Shown here piece after piece: positions 24,901-35,605 of a DNA stretch of 64,000 nt. The DNA is from Rapana venosa (Eukaryota; Mollusca; Gastropoda; Neogastropoda; Muricidae). The DNA is taken from positions 70,828,636-70,892,635 of the forward strand of contig CM054134.1 in assembly GCA_028751875.1 (NCBI GenBank), in the 5' to 3' direction. The notes under the pieces were generated by a model. That model searched no databases and was not told the origin of the DNA. It worked only from the letters and a program-made list of their open reading frames with translations. Position 1 is the first letter of the stretch. Each line of letters begins with the position of its first letter. A program made the position numbers and the translations under genes.

Positions 24901-25255
24901 ACTACCAATTACCATTGTTTATTCGTTGAGACTTTTCAATTTTGGCACAAGTACAAATGTGAATCAAAGGTCATTCCTTTTTCTACTGAAAACTGCCACA
25001 CATGGCTAACAAATAACAACACAAATAAGTACCTGAGTCTCCTGCTGGCGCCATGATTCTTTCCTTCAATGTCTTGGTCTTCTGAACCTGTCTGCGCAAA
25101 GCATGCCGTGACTCTGAGGCATAGGTCTGAATACGCATTGTCTGCCATGGCTGCTTTGGAGTCAATTTACCGACTCCACTCCTCCCCAATGTGGTCACAA
25201 AGGCCGTCAGAGGCAACGTGCTGCAGCGTACTGTTTGGGACAGTAGCATCTTGAC
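19936..25255 (-). CDS. GHITM: Growth hormone-inducible transmembrane protein (TMBIM5/MICS1), partial
   Basis: BAX-inhibitor-1 family protein of the inner mitochondrial membrane. In vertebrates it affects cristae shape, cytochrome c retention and mitochondrial calcium/proton exchange (family knowledge). Four exons join in phase on the minus strand: 25255-25033 (ATG at 25249), 22458-22347, 21435-21294 and 20154 to the gap. The protein opens with MLLSQTVRCSTLP, a basic, Ser/Thr-rich, acid-poor presequence that fits mitochondrial import. It continues with GALCYYGLGLSNEVGAI, IRSTYMYFGGGIAITALSA, SRSPAMMSLMMR and IGATFAAMIGSGMVVRSIPY, all strongly GHITM-like. About 190 residues are present; vertebrate proteins have about 345, so the later membrane segments are missing. 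The last 150 bases before the gap contain frameshifts in G-runs and look like poor consensus. Confidence 0.93.
20155..21293 (-). other. GHITM intron between third and fourth coding exons
   Basis: AT-rich unique sequence. The right end holds one copy of the 109-bp duplication described at 21121-21319. No gene was recognised. Confidence 0.7.
21121..21319. repeat. 109-bp tandem duplication spanning a GHITM splice donor
   Basis: 21121-21210 and 21230-21319 share GACATGTACRCATGACAGA and a long following stretch with few differences, at a period of 109. The right copy contains the real end of GHITM exon 3 and its donor. The left copy holds a pseudo-exon end with the same donor-like CTTACCATCC (minus-strand GGATGGTAAG), now intronic. 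Confidence 0.9.
21294..21435 (-). CDS. GHITM: GHITM third coding exon
   Basis: The acceptor is TTCAG and the donor is ATG|GTAAGG at 21293. The 142 bases encode MWSQEIRDRIRSTYMYFGGG, then a Gly/Ala/Ile membrane segment and SRSPAMMSLMMRNSWM. The last ~25 exon bases and the donor belong to a 109-bp tandem duplication whose second copy lies in the adjacent intron (see the repeat at 21121-21319). Confidence 0.92.
21436..22346 (-). other. GHITM intron between second and third coding exons
   Basis: Contains a (GT)n microsatellite at 21894-22050 with TGAG and TGTC interruptions and a small doublet TTTGTAAATCACAAATTCAT at 22199-22240. Otherwise unique AT-rich sequence. No gene was recognised. Confidence 0.8.
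22347..22458 (-). CDS. GHITM: GHITM second coding exon (first membrane segment)
   Basis: The exon starts after ACAG at 22459 and ends at a GTAAGT donor at 22346. Its 112 bases take over the split codon and leave two bases. It encodes AFNMGRGLVAGASALGIGA then LCYYGLGLSNEVGAIDRS, a hydrophobic segment matching the conserved CYYGLGLSNE of GHITM proteins. Confidence 0.93.
22459..25032 (-). other. GHITM intron between first and second coding exons
   Basis: About 2.6 kb. It contains short perfect or near-perfect tandem doublets at 22807-22855 (AATCATCTGAGAGAGACTC) and 22957-23020 (ACTTGTTTGTACTGCTGAGC), a GT-rich patch near 23310-23350, and the fold-back element at 24054-24985. No coding sequence was recognised. 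Confidence 0.75.
24054..24985. mobile_element. Fold-back / TIR element with a nested TTAA-flanked hairpin insert
   Basis: The left arm 24054-24112 and right arm 24926-24985 are inverted repeats of about 55-60 bp; the inner part reads TGTACTTGTACCAAAATTG on the left and is mirrored with a few mismatches on the right. Just inside the left arm, TTAA (24113-24116) and a second TTAA (24802-24805) bracket about 685 bp with weakly matching ends (CTGCC near both, GCACCCTATAYGCC inside both). Within this insert 24132-24150 and 24179-24197 form a perfect 19-bp stem with a 28-base loop. This suggests one mobile element inside another; the superfamily is not determined. Confidence 0.65.
25033..25255 (-). 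CDS. GHITM: GHITM first coding exon (mitochondrial presequence)
   Basis: The acceptor TGTAG ends at 25256. Six bases later the ATG at 25249-25247 opens a frame rich in Arg, Ser and Thr with few acids, which suits a matrix-targeting peptide. The donor is CAG|GTACTT at 25032, leaving one base (G) of a split codon. Because an acceptor precedes the ATG, at least one noncoding 5' exon lies further right. Confidence 0.9.
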
Positions 25256-25547
25256 CTACAAACATTGCCATCATCATTCTATTACTATTTTTCAAACGTG
25301 AAAAGATCTAGTATTAAGTAAAAAGAGTAACTCAGCAAAATGTGATGTTGTGACTACTGATAGTGATAATTAAACATAATGCCATAAAACTAACACTGTA
25401 GCAGGAAAAAATGAGTTTTTAAAAGTACTTTTAAATGGACAATTTCTTCAACTTGTTTCACACTGACTTAAAATGCTAACTCGCGCACATTTTCTATATC
25501 TTCTATACATATGTAATACTTAGATACTATCAGACAGACATTGATAA

Positions 25548-25587
<40 letters not shown>

Positions 25588-27255
25588 GATTAATCTGCAA
25601 ACACTTGTAGAATTAGGGAGATATCTGGAGGAGATTAATGTATGATGAATTGGTTATTGGACTCATATATTACAATTACATGCACATCATAACACTTACA
25701 CACACAAAAATGATTATGACTTTCTTAACACTTGCATTATATTATTTATTTAGAACACGTGAGACTAGATTAGATACTCTGGGACTGAAATGCACACACA
25801 GTAACTAAGTAACTCAGTACAAGGCAGAATTTCATCATTCATGTCTAAGACTTAAGATCTACATCATCAATGATTGAGCATTTTATCATTAATATTAGTT
25901 AGGTAGGCCTAGGTCATTTGTTATCACTCAGGGCATCACTGCCATCAGGCTGCATTTACTTAACACACAGGAGGATCACACACAGGATTACAACGCTTTT
26001 GAAATGTTCTTGTTTTCCCCCTTGGAAAAAATCTAACAATTAGACTAAAACTGTGAGTAGTAATTTTTCTTTTTAAACAACGTTAAACAAACTATCTCCA
26101 CATTGATAACAAAATGAGCTCGAACGAGTCTTACACTTAAGAAAATCTTTACTCATAAATTTGCTTGAATCACTGGGAGACATCACGTTGTGTTCCCCTA
26201 CTTTTCGTTGCATTACAACCAATCTTTTGATTACATCAACAGGTAATGTCCAAACCAAGATCAAGAAAATTCTCTCTCATCTGGTTGAACACTAACAACA
26301 TGAATTATATATAATTCTAAACTTGAATTCGTGACGATTTCCTTACAATGCAACATCAACCTGGTAGCCTAACCGTCAAAATTGCAGAAAACTGCCCTCA
26401 AGACAAGACTCAAGTTTGCTCACTTTTTAGGATGAGGTTTTGCATCAGACGTTGACCTCAGTGTGGTCATGTAACACAACTGTACACACTGCCTGACCGG
26501 ATTGCTTCCCTTGAAAATGCGTATTTCGTGCATCTTATTACCGCAATCATAAACATCAGCGCGGGGGGGAGTGGGGGGGGGTGCATGAAGTCGTAGTCAT
26601 GAGGCTTTTTCGCTCCTCGGCTAGGCCTACAGCTCGGAGGTCCCCCGTAGGCATGCCGGATCTCTGTCAGTATAAACGCCACCCTCACCCTTCTGCAAAA
26701 ACTGTGCTAGAATTGTCTTCTTCTCTTTCCCTCTCTTTGTTTTTGCCATGTTCCTTTCTTCCTGTCACTTCCTTCTTGTCTACTTTCTGCCTTCTTTGTC
26801 AATTCTCCGACCTTTTTGTCCAGAAAGACTTAAAATATATAACAAATTTCTCCCACACCGAAGTCGGATGCACTGGGCCTGACTTGTCAGGTGCTTAACG
26901 GCAGCGCATTGCATTTTCGCTCATGTGACAGAAAAGAAGAAAAAAAAATACTATATCTAGTTCTTGTCTGAAAGTTCGACAAATAAGAGGAAGAGTTCTG
27001 AAGTTTACCAATGGTGAGATTTTTACCTATGCGACTATTTTTTGGCCTACAGTCAAAGTAGTCATTTTCCAACTTCGGGTATGATGTCTAAACAAAACTC
27101 CTGAGAGCATGCATTTTCATTTTCTTCTTTTTTTCAAAACTGATCTTTCTGCGTTAAATTGGCCACAGGAGCAGAGCCACCCATTCTTTTTTTTTTCTTT
27201 TCCTGTCTGCAAATGTATTTGTTTCCTTATCAGAGTGGCTTTTAATGCAGAATTT
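25256..27255. other. GHITM upstream region
   Basis: AT-rich with an AC microsatellite at 25554-25582. It should contain the GHITM promoter and noncoding first exon(s). The more GC-rich stretch at about 26460-26700, next to a G-rich run at 26563-26580, is a reasonable but unproven candidate. No open frame here resembles a known protein. Confidence 0.5.
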
Positions 27256-27264
27256 TGCCAGGGA

Positions 27265-27456
27265 CAACTCTCTTATTGCCGTGGGTTCTTTTACGTGTGC
27301 TAAACAGATAAGACTTTCCTGGGAATGGAGTCCATACTGATGTTAATTCGGAGGGAAAAATCCCCTTGACTCCTCTCGGTGGTCGCTCGAACTGAGCTCG
27401 ATCCCGGGCTGTCAAATCACGAGCGCAACACTATAACCACTAGGCTATCCTCTTTT
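27265..27456 (-). mobile_element. tRNA-derived SINE, 3'-truncated
   Basis: On the minus strand from about 27456: GGATAGCCTAGTGGTTATAG (A-box like), then GCCCGGGATCGAGCTC in place of the B box, then the family's AAGGGGATTTTTCCCTCC and TTAACATCAGTATGGACTCC. Compare 33557-33930 and 63413-63765. Confidence 0.75.
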
Positions 27457-27690
27457 GTTGTTGTTGTTGTTGTTGTTGTTGTTATTTCTTTTGTTGTTGT
27501 TTTGGGGTTTGTTTGGGGTTTTGTTTTTTTGTTGTTGTTTTGGTTTTTTGTTTTGTTTTGGTTTGGTTTTTTGTTGTTGTTGGGGTTTGGTTTTTTGTTG
27601 TTGTTGGGGTTTGGTTTTTTGTTGTTGTTGTTTTGTGTGTTTTTTGGTGGGTTTTGTTTTTGTTTTTGTTTTTTTGGTTTTTTTTGGGGG
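27450..27690. repeat. TTG/TTTTG-rich simple repeat
   Basis: A (TTG)n run is followed by irregular TTTTGG and GGTTTGG motifs. Open frames of Val/Leu/Phe over it are artefacts. Confidence 0.9.
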
Positions 27691-27999
27691 GGGGCTTATT
27701 CTTATTGGTTAAATTAAAGTCCCGGAGGAGCTATCCAATCTAGGGGCAGTACCATCATCCAACCACCATTTACAGGCAACGCGCATGAGGGTGACCTGAT
27801 AATGTAAACCCAAGTCTCCCATCTCTATAGCATGAAGGCAGGAACACTGACCCAACCACACCCACAAACACATCCACCCACTTACATACACTCACATGCA
27901 CATGCATATCTGCATGCTTGCATCTAATGACCTACATATATTATTGACTGCACGTGTGCCAATGACAATCAAGGAAGTACGTCCCCAAAAATAGTGAAA

Positions 28000-28495
28000 C
28001 TGGGTAGTCAGTGCTATTGTGAATTTAGAATTCGAATTACTCCTAGCACAAAAGATTTTCTTTTTCGGTTTGATTTGCTGTTGGAGCACCAAAAACGGAG
28101 TCCTGAAGGCAACACTTGAAATTCTAAAAACAAAGCATAGGAAGGATCGGCCAAGATGGCAGTGGCTTTGTGTACAGTGCAGAACGATTTGAGTTTTCTT
28201 TGTTCTTCTCCAATTGATTTTGAGCAAATTCTCACAATTCTCTGAAGACCATTCTTGTTTATAACACTCAGGTTCTTGTATCAACAAATGAAAGCAAAAC
28301 TTAGAACACTCTCTATGTAAGACTTGTAAAGCAAAGACACAATCTTTTTGTCAACAAAAGATAAGTTCAGCTTCCATAGAAAATAGGCTACTCACGTTGT
28401 TGTTTCTTTTGACAATAGCGTCAGTATTAGAGTCTCAGTTTATCTTGTGATCAAAAACAGTTCCCAGATATTTATAGTTGGAATTGTTTTCGACT
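28000..28495 (-). mobile_element. LINE reverse transcriptase C-terminal fragment
   Basis: The minus strand reads NYKYLGTVFDHKIN (the thumb-region YLG motif after the RT palm), then in another frame NGLQRIVRICSKSIGEEQRK, then LADPSYALFLEFQVLPSGLR and a basic tail. The LPSG motif followed by an Arg/Lys-rich stretch is typical of the C-terminus of several non-LTR retrotransposon polyproteins. Frameshifts and a stop break it into pieces. Both ends are truncated. Confidence 0.7.
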
Positions 28496-29389
28496 TCTTG
28501 GTTATAGATAATGGAATTCTCAGAAGTGTGCCTGGATCGTCTGAAATCGATAGGCGGAGATGTTTCGCGGCCTGTTGTCGGCTTGTGTCCAGGAGTTTGA
28601 GGAGGAAGTGCTGGTGCCTCACTTTTGGAGGCATGATCACCATCACCAAAGATTCAGAGAACCTCATGGAGAATGGACAGCTAGAACCCTCGTCTGTCTG
28701 GTCAGGATGGTGAGGAGGGAATGCTGATGTGACTGGTTTAATGGAGCCAGGCTTTCTGAGCCTGTTCACTTGAGGACAATGGGATGGGGACAAAGCTCAA
28801 ACCAAAAATATTTCAGACGGAACATCCCCGAAGTCGGAATGCGGCTACCTTCATGGTGGGCAAAAACGGTGGTGTCCCCCAAATCTCATCATTGGTGAAT
28901 CTCAGAGCTCTAGCCGAGGAACGGGGTGACAAAAAGACAACATTTTAAAGGGAAGATCATGACGTAGCAAATAGTATGTAGAAAGAAGGTGGTGAGGGAG
29001 AAAGGGAGAGTGGTTGGGGAAAAAGGAGGGAAAGGGAGGGGAGGGGGGGGGGTGGGGGGGGGGGGGGGGGGGGGGGGGGTGTCGAGCAGTGGGGTTGGGA
29101 GTAGGCACGAACCAGATTTTCAGAAAGATTTACAGAGCAGATACATACATCACATACATCATGAAACTATAATTATACAAGGTAAAAGAGGGAGAGGGGT
29201 TGAGGAAGGAAAGTGGAGCAGGGAGGGGAAGGAGAGCTTTACCTTTTAATTCAGAAGCCATAATGGTGGATCCAGCCTAGGCAGGATGCTAGGGAAGAGG
29301 TCAGTTACAGGTTGTAGAAAACACCAGTAGGCTCCCAGTGAGGAGAGGAGTTGATATGCTGGGATCGTTGTTGATGACGATGCGTGTTC
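28496..29389. other. Intergenic: unique sequence, dispersed-repeat fragment and poly-G
   Basis: 28810-28925 shares GGCTACCTTSATGG and CATTGGTGAAYCTCAGAGCT with 54838-54930, so it is a dispersed repeat fragment. 28985-29250 is purine-rich with a G-run at about 29040-29080. No gene was recognised. Confidence 0.6.
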
Positions 29390-32300
29390 ACTTTTATATT
29401 ATTAGGTACCACACAAAAAACATTGACTTAACCTTCCTCACCGAAACTTGGCTTAAACCACATGGCCATGAGCCAAAAATAAAACACTGACTCCCCTGAA
29501 AAAAAACCATTCTTTCCCCCGACTCTCCTCGAGAGGTGGGATCGCCAAATCTCAAAGACATATTGAACCATCTCTTTCTTTCTCACAACTCAATTCTCAC
29601 ATGAATCTTTTGAAGTTTGCGAATAAATCTCAACCTACCCCACTCTATTACTATCTCGCCTTTCCGTCCACCCCCACCCCGAAAAAACACCCTAACATCT
29701 TCTCTTTTCACCAAAATTCCAGCACTCCTCGCCCAACTACAGCCTCTCTCCCACAAAAACCCTAATAATTCTGGTACTTCAAACTTCCATTACGACAACC
29801 AGTCTTCTCCAGATGTCAAACTCCTTTCTCTTTTCCTGTCCAACCATTCTCTCCCCTCAACTGTAAACGAACAACCCCACAGATCGTCATTTTTAGCCCT
29901 GGCTGATTACTAATGCTCTTTCAATCGTCACATCTGTTTCTGTCACCGATGAACTGCATCTGATCATTCCCCCCATTCTTTTCCATTCAACATCACAAAA
30001 CCTGTCAGAAAGAAGAATATGTTACTCGTCGTAATTTTAAAAGGCCTTAGACATTCATACCTTTCTCTCCCCAAAGCTTCCGACGTTTTTCACAAAACCT
30101 CTGACCACACTAAACCTCTCTCATCACTATAACACTATTCTCCGCCAACTGTTTGATGAGCATGCACCTCCTTCTGATCATCTCCCCCCTGACAGACCCT
30201 GTGCGCCATGGTATACCCAAGACTCTTGATAGCGAAGCGCAAACGCCGGCAACTAGAACGGCAGTGGCGGAAGTCAAAAACCGAAATCAACAAACAGCTT
30301 TTCCAAAAAACAAATAAACAAAGTCAAACTCTAAATCCATTCAGCAAAGACAACTACTACTCTTCCCAAATTCTCTGTGCTACATCCATAACATCTCTTT
30401 TTTTCCCTCACCTCAAATCTTCCTTGGAACTGCAAAAACAACTCCTCTGCCTAACACCCACAGCCTTTCTGAACTTCCATCAAATTTTCTGCTTCTTTTC
30501 AGAAAAAAGTTCGAAACATACGCTCCAGACTTGATCAAACTAAAATTCCAGCCTGCGCCCCTGACCCCCAGTCACTGGCACTCCTCTCTTTTCCTTCCAC
30601 CCCAACAAGTGAAAAAGAAATCATGACAATTCTGAAGGAAATGACTATAAAATCATTGCGACCTTGATCCCATACCTGTTCCTGTTTTCTCACAATGCCT
30701 TCCACAACTTGTGCCTATTACACTAAAATAGTAAACTCATCTCTCATCAGAAATTTTCCATCACTCTAAAACAGCAATAGTCACACCTCTACTGAAAAGC
30801 AACGACCTCAAACCCAACATTCTGAAGAATTATAGGCCTGTCTCAACTTACCCTTTTGTCTCTAAAGTAATAGAAAAGTTTTTTCTCAAACAGCTCAACA
30901 GTCACCTTCATTCCAAAGATCTTCTCCCACTTTTCAGTCTGCCTATCGCCCCAACCACAGCACCGAAACCACCCTAGTCCATACTTTAGATACACTTCTA
31001 CTTGCTTCTGATGCAGGAAAAATCTCCCTCCTCACCCCTTCTTGACTTATCTACAGCCTTTGATACCATAGATCACTCAATTCTTCTTTCTCGCCTCCAA
31101 AAAAACGTTGGTATTAATGGCACAGCCCCACCTGGTTTACTTCATACCTCAAAGACCGGTTCCAGAAAGTTATTTTTAAACAAAAATTCAATCAAAACCT
31201 GTCAAAATGGAATGGGAGTCCCGCAGGGATCAGTCCTGGGCCCTGTTCTCTTTTCTCTCTAAAACTGCTCCACTCTCACATATAAAAAAACAACCACCCT
31301 ATTGATCAAACATTTCTATGCCGATGATCTCAACTTCAGTGCAGCCATACTGTTGAAAACTTGCCTTCCTCCTGACAAATATGTCCTACTGCCTTCAAGA
31401 CATTCAAAACTGGATGACTCAGAACAAGTTACAACTTAATGCCGATAAAAACCCAAGCCCATGCCATAGGGACACCAACATAAACTTTCTCCCATCACAA
31501 AAACTTCAATAGAATTCGGCAATACGTCAGTTCCTTTTTTCCAACTCTGTGAAGTATTTAGATAGTTCTTTACAACACACTCTCAATGAAAAAATTTTAT
31601 CACCCAACCTGCCATTTTTGCTACTATCAATTACAGCGCATAAGCGCGATTTCGCAAGTATCTGTACCACTGATGCAACTTCCAAGCTTTTCACATCTCT
31701 TATTCTTTCACGTTTAGACTACTGTAATTCTCTTTTGGCTGGCCTACCAGCGTCATCTATCCACTCTCTTCAACCCCATACGAAACTCTGCAGGCTCGAC
31801 TGGTCCAAGAAAGAAAAAAATCTAACACATCACTCCTCTTCTGCGATCTCTTCACTGGTTCCTGTCTCACAAAGACTGGAGTATAAAATCAATACCTCTG
31901 TTTTAAATTCTCCACAAAACTGCACCCCTTATCTCTGTAACTGTCTTCAAACCCGTACACTCCATCCCGTTCCCTTCGTTCAGCCGCAGATACTTTGTGC
32001 TTTCGAACACCCAGATTCAAACAAACCACGTTGGCCGTCGCTCCTTCTCTGTTCTGGTCCATCCACCGGGAAAAGACCTCCCTCTTTCACTTCGTCAAAA
32101 GCCTTCACTTGATTCCTTCAAATCCAGCCTCAAAACACACTTATTTCCTACCTGAACTTTCCCCCCACATATCTGTCCCTAATTTTCAACAAACATCTTT
32201 CATCTTTTAATGTTGTTCCGTGTGTGTGTGTGTGTTTGTGTTGTGTTGTGTGTGTGTTGTGCGTGTTTTGTGTGTATGTGTGTGTGTGTGCGTGCGTGTG

Positions 32301-32465
32301 CGTGCGCAGTGCGCGCGCATGAATTTGAAATCTGTTGCTCATTATGTTTAAGGAGAGTTGCATGCCTGTAAATGATTGAGTGCAAGCGCTTCGATTTGTT
32401 TGTTTTTTACAAGATTCAGCGCTATATAAATTCCATATATTATTATTATTATCATTATTATAAAG
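29390..32465 (+). mobile_element. CR1/L2-like LINE, near full ORF2 length but frameshifted
   Basis: About 3 kb reading plus. An endonuclease fragment with LTETWL lies near 29440, and a basic linker KRKRRQLERQWRKSKTEINK at 30226-30285. RT motifs follow: KNYRPVSTLPFVSKVIEKFF near 30819-30878 (by eye, frame changes), DLSTAFDTIDHSILLSRL at 31048-31101, GVPQGSVLGPVLFSL at 31216-31260 and an intact FYADDLNF at 31312-31335. The thumb region SLILSRLDYCNSLLAGLP (31693-31746) is typical of CR1/L2-clade elements. Many frameshifts make it inactive. The 3' end has a GT-rich tract (32221-32300), a 110-bp module and an ATT-repeat tail (32440-32462). Confidence 0.85.
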
Positions 32466-33556
32466 TGAAAGCATAACAACCAGCATAATAAATGTTCCCC
32501 AATATTTCGGCTTTCACCTTCCTCAGGTTTTTAAAAAAATATTATGACGTGCATTAATATGCATTACAGATTCTCACAATATCCTTTGCCTATTTCAGTC
32601 AGCCTATTGTTCTACCACAGCACTGAAACAAGGCTACTTTAAGTACTCGCGTACGCCGAAGAATAGGCCTATCTATTTATTCTTAAGGCTGCAATAGACA
32701 CTTCTAAATTATGGAGAGTGTCTTGCTGTAAGGTACCGCGGAAGGTGAGTGAGGTTTCAATCATCGCCGGGACCTCTGCTGAAGAGTGCTCAACCAGGAG
32801 CCAAACTGGAGTCAGGTCAGGCCAAAGGCATGGTCCTTAATAATTCCTCAAATGCTGCCTTCAAAGAATTTTTTGGATATTGTAGTTGATACCCCTCGCT
32901 CCCCCCTCCTCCAATCTTTGACAAAAATAATTCTTAAGTCTTCTTTATTTCCAATGAACCCATGTTGTTGTTGTGTTGTTGTGCGTTCCCCAGCTTTACA
33001 CCCTGGGGGTCACCCAGAACATGCACTCTGACTCACTCATCCCCCCTGGGAATCACTGTGAGATAGGAAGTACACCGGGTGAGAAGTTTGCGTGTATGAC
33101 TCTTTTCAAGTACCTCGCCACATAGGCAGCCATACTCCGACTTCAGATGATTTTTTTCTCCTATAAAGGAGAGTGCAGGTTGCTATGTTAAGAGCTTGTC
33201 ATGGCTGAAGGCAATCTCAACACAACATTTTAAACATAACAACATTTTAATGTAGGCCTTGGCAATTAGCTGACATCAATAACTGACACAGCTTTTGGCC
33301 TGGGCCAAACAATGAACCCATAGTAAACACATTCTTGGTAGGAACCTGCCAGAGTCACACCAAAAAATCCTAAAATTCCTAGGGGAGTTAGACCTGCCAC
33401 ACAGCTAACCCGTGCGCCTTGGTGGCTGGCTCAAATTTGTTTTTGTGGCTGTTAATGTGAAAAAGAATTATTCGTGGTGGCAGTGTTCTAGACTCTATAA
33501 TGACGTTGAAAACTCCCATTGTTTCAAAAGCCATAATACAGGCTACACACCTGTAT
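32466..33556. other. CCAR1 upstream region with dispersed repeat
   Basis: Copy A becomes collinear at about 32552. 32971-33320 is a dispersed repeat also present at 55335-55640 (shared landmarks: GGGTCACCCAGAA, TATGACTCTTTTCAAGTAC, ACATCAATAACTGACA). No coding sequence was recognised. Confidence 0.7.
32971..33320 (+). repeat. Dispersed repeat, copy 1
   Basis: Shares about 300 bp in the same orientation with 55335-55640, with substitutions and small indels. No tRNA-like head or inverted ends are visible. It may be an internal part of a longer SINE or LINE 3' region; the family is unknown. Confidence 0.75.
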
Positions 33557-33935
33557 GGGGACGGGATAGCCTAGTGGTTAGAACATTGCGCTCGCAATCT
33601 GACGACCCGGGTTCGATTCCCGTTCAAGGGGATATTTTCCCCTGGAGTTAACATCAGTGCAGACTCCACTCTCCCCAAAAGTCCTTCAGATGAGACTATA
33701 AACCGAGGCCCCGTGTTCGAACGCACGTAGAACATCTTGCACACACGTTAAATCCTGTTCCGCTTTTCTTAAGAGTAGGCCATTGTGTGCCGGTGGGAAC
33801 GGATGACAAAATTTACAAAACCGCATACACACGGGGACTGGATGTAAAAATGCACATAAGTGCTCATTCCATTATCCTCGATATAAAAGATTAAATAAAT
33901 AAGTAAATAAATAAATAGATAAATACATAATTATT
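33557..33935 (+). mobile_element. tRNA-derived SINE, full length
   Basis: The head GGGGACGGGATAGCCTAGTG is tRNA-like, with an A box TAGCCTAGTGG at 33567-33577 and an exact B box GGTTCGATTCC at 33610-33620. The head is followed by a ~250-bp body and an AATAAATAAG/AAATAAAT tail to about 33935. This is the best-preserved member of the family in the window and a good reference for the others. It is not a functional tRNA gene: there is no mature 3' half or terminator after the T arm. Confidence 0.9.
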
Positions 33936-34358
33936 AGCTTGCAGGTGATGTAGAGTGCCAGTTGGAAAATGTTTTGGTGATTGTCACAGACTTAAAAAAA
34001 AAATAGTATGGTAAAAAATATGTGTACTTGTTTTTGGGATTGAGGACATAGAGCAATGCCAGGTTGTCATATGAAAGTTGGAAGTGATACTCAAGAGGAT
34101 TGCTTGTGTTGACCCTGTGCATGCATATTGCCCTAAGGAAGCTTAGCAAACGACAATGGACTGGCGGTTTGCTGAAAAATTAAAAAAATTCAAACCTACC
34201 AAAATTGTGCAAAATAACATGAGTTTTGAGATATAGGCTAGTCTTTCACAAAAAGTGGTTCTTATTTCTGTGGGTGTCTTAGTGCGTGCAGTATGAATAA
34301 TTATAAGAGTCATATGGGGGGAAAAAACAGATGGAAAAGCGGGACTTTTTAACACAGG

Positions 34359-35605
34359 ATTCAGATTCAGATTCAGATTCAGAATATTTTATTGCCATTT
34401 AAGTCATGTAGACTTATTTGACACAACAAAAACATCAACTATAATTATCTATTTTGGCTAAAAGTGATGTACACTAAAACATGTTGTATTCTACTTCTCT
34501 TTCTTTCTTTTTTCAAAACACTCATACACATATCTGATGATATCTGCTTGATATATATCAACTGTGATTATGTCACTTAATTTATGTACACAGTTTTTGC
34601 GTTCTTTGTCTTTCGTTTTGATTTTTAATAACAAATTATTTCTGAGTTCATCATATAAAATGCATTCATCAAGTAAATGAAATTCATCTTCAATTTTGTT
34701 ACAGTGTCTACATTTTCTGTCCTCTCTGGATATATTTTGGTGTCTCCCTTTCTCTATCATTAAATTGTGACAGCTTGTGCGAAATTTACAATATGTCTTC
34801 TTATGAGTTTTGTTTTCATAGTTTACTAAGTATGGTTCCAATCTGTATTCTTTGGTAGCAAAATCATAAAATTTTAGTTTTGCAAACTCTTTCTTTTGGT
34901 AGATCCAAAATGTTTTATACATGTCCTCAAGTTTTCTTCTAACAGCGTAACTCAACCGATGAACATTAAGAGTGCTTTGGTTCTTCCAGACATGTTTGAA
35001 TCCAATTGTGTACAGAATATTTTTCACTGTGTTTATCCATTTATCGTATGTATTCTTCTGATACAAATAATCGTATACTATTCTAATATAAGAGTCTGGT
35101 TTTGATTCTGTCAAATGAATCCAAAAGGATATTATCTGGCATATGATTTTAAGGGTCAGTGGAAATCTCCCTAATATTGTGGGTAGTACTAATGCTTTTT
35201 TTTTTTTTTTATGAACTCCTATCATTTGTTTACAAAATTTTACATGAAAATTCTCATACAAAAACTGATTGGATAAGCATGCCTTGAACAGTTTATCAAT
35301 ATGAAATTCTGTCTCCCCATTAAAACAAAAAGGAAACCAAACTTCTGCTCCATAGGTTAAAACAGGGGTTATCAGTGAGTCGAATAAACGCATTATTATA
35401 GTAGTCTTTAAATTTTGTCCATGAATTGCCCTTTTAAAGGCGTATATTGCTTTGTTGCTTTGTTTTACTAAATGTTCTTGTGTTGCTTGAAATTTCCCGT
35501 TCTGATGAAAAACGACACCTAGATATTTATAAGTTTCTACTGTTTCAATTACATGCTCTCCACATTTAAAATGAATTGGAATTTGTGTGTAGCCGATACG
35601 GGAGT
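34359..35605 (-). mobile_element. 5'-truncated LINE with open RT C-terminal frame
   Basis: A minus-strand frame is open from about 35595 to the stop at 34491. It begins in the RT thumb (HVIETVETYKYLGVVFHQNG), continues VKQSNKAIYAFKRAIHGQN and SLITPVLTYGAEVW, and ends with a CRHCNKIEDEFHLLDEC zinc-knuckle-like motif (C-x2-C-x8-H-x3-C). That order (YLG motif, TPVLxYGAEVW, C-terminal CCHC) is typical of non-LTR retrotransposon polyproteins. The 3' end carries an ATTCAG hexamer tail at 34359-34382. Truncation at about 35605 and absence of the RT palm make it a dead-on-arrival insertion, though its frame is unbroken and so it is fairly young. Confidence 0.85.

Noticed and set aside
33557..33628. 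Functional tRNA gene
   Set aside because: A and B boxes are present, but the sequence continues into a conserved SINE body with an A/T-rich tail and recurs elsewhere in the same form.
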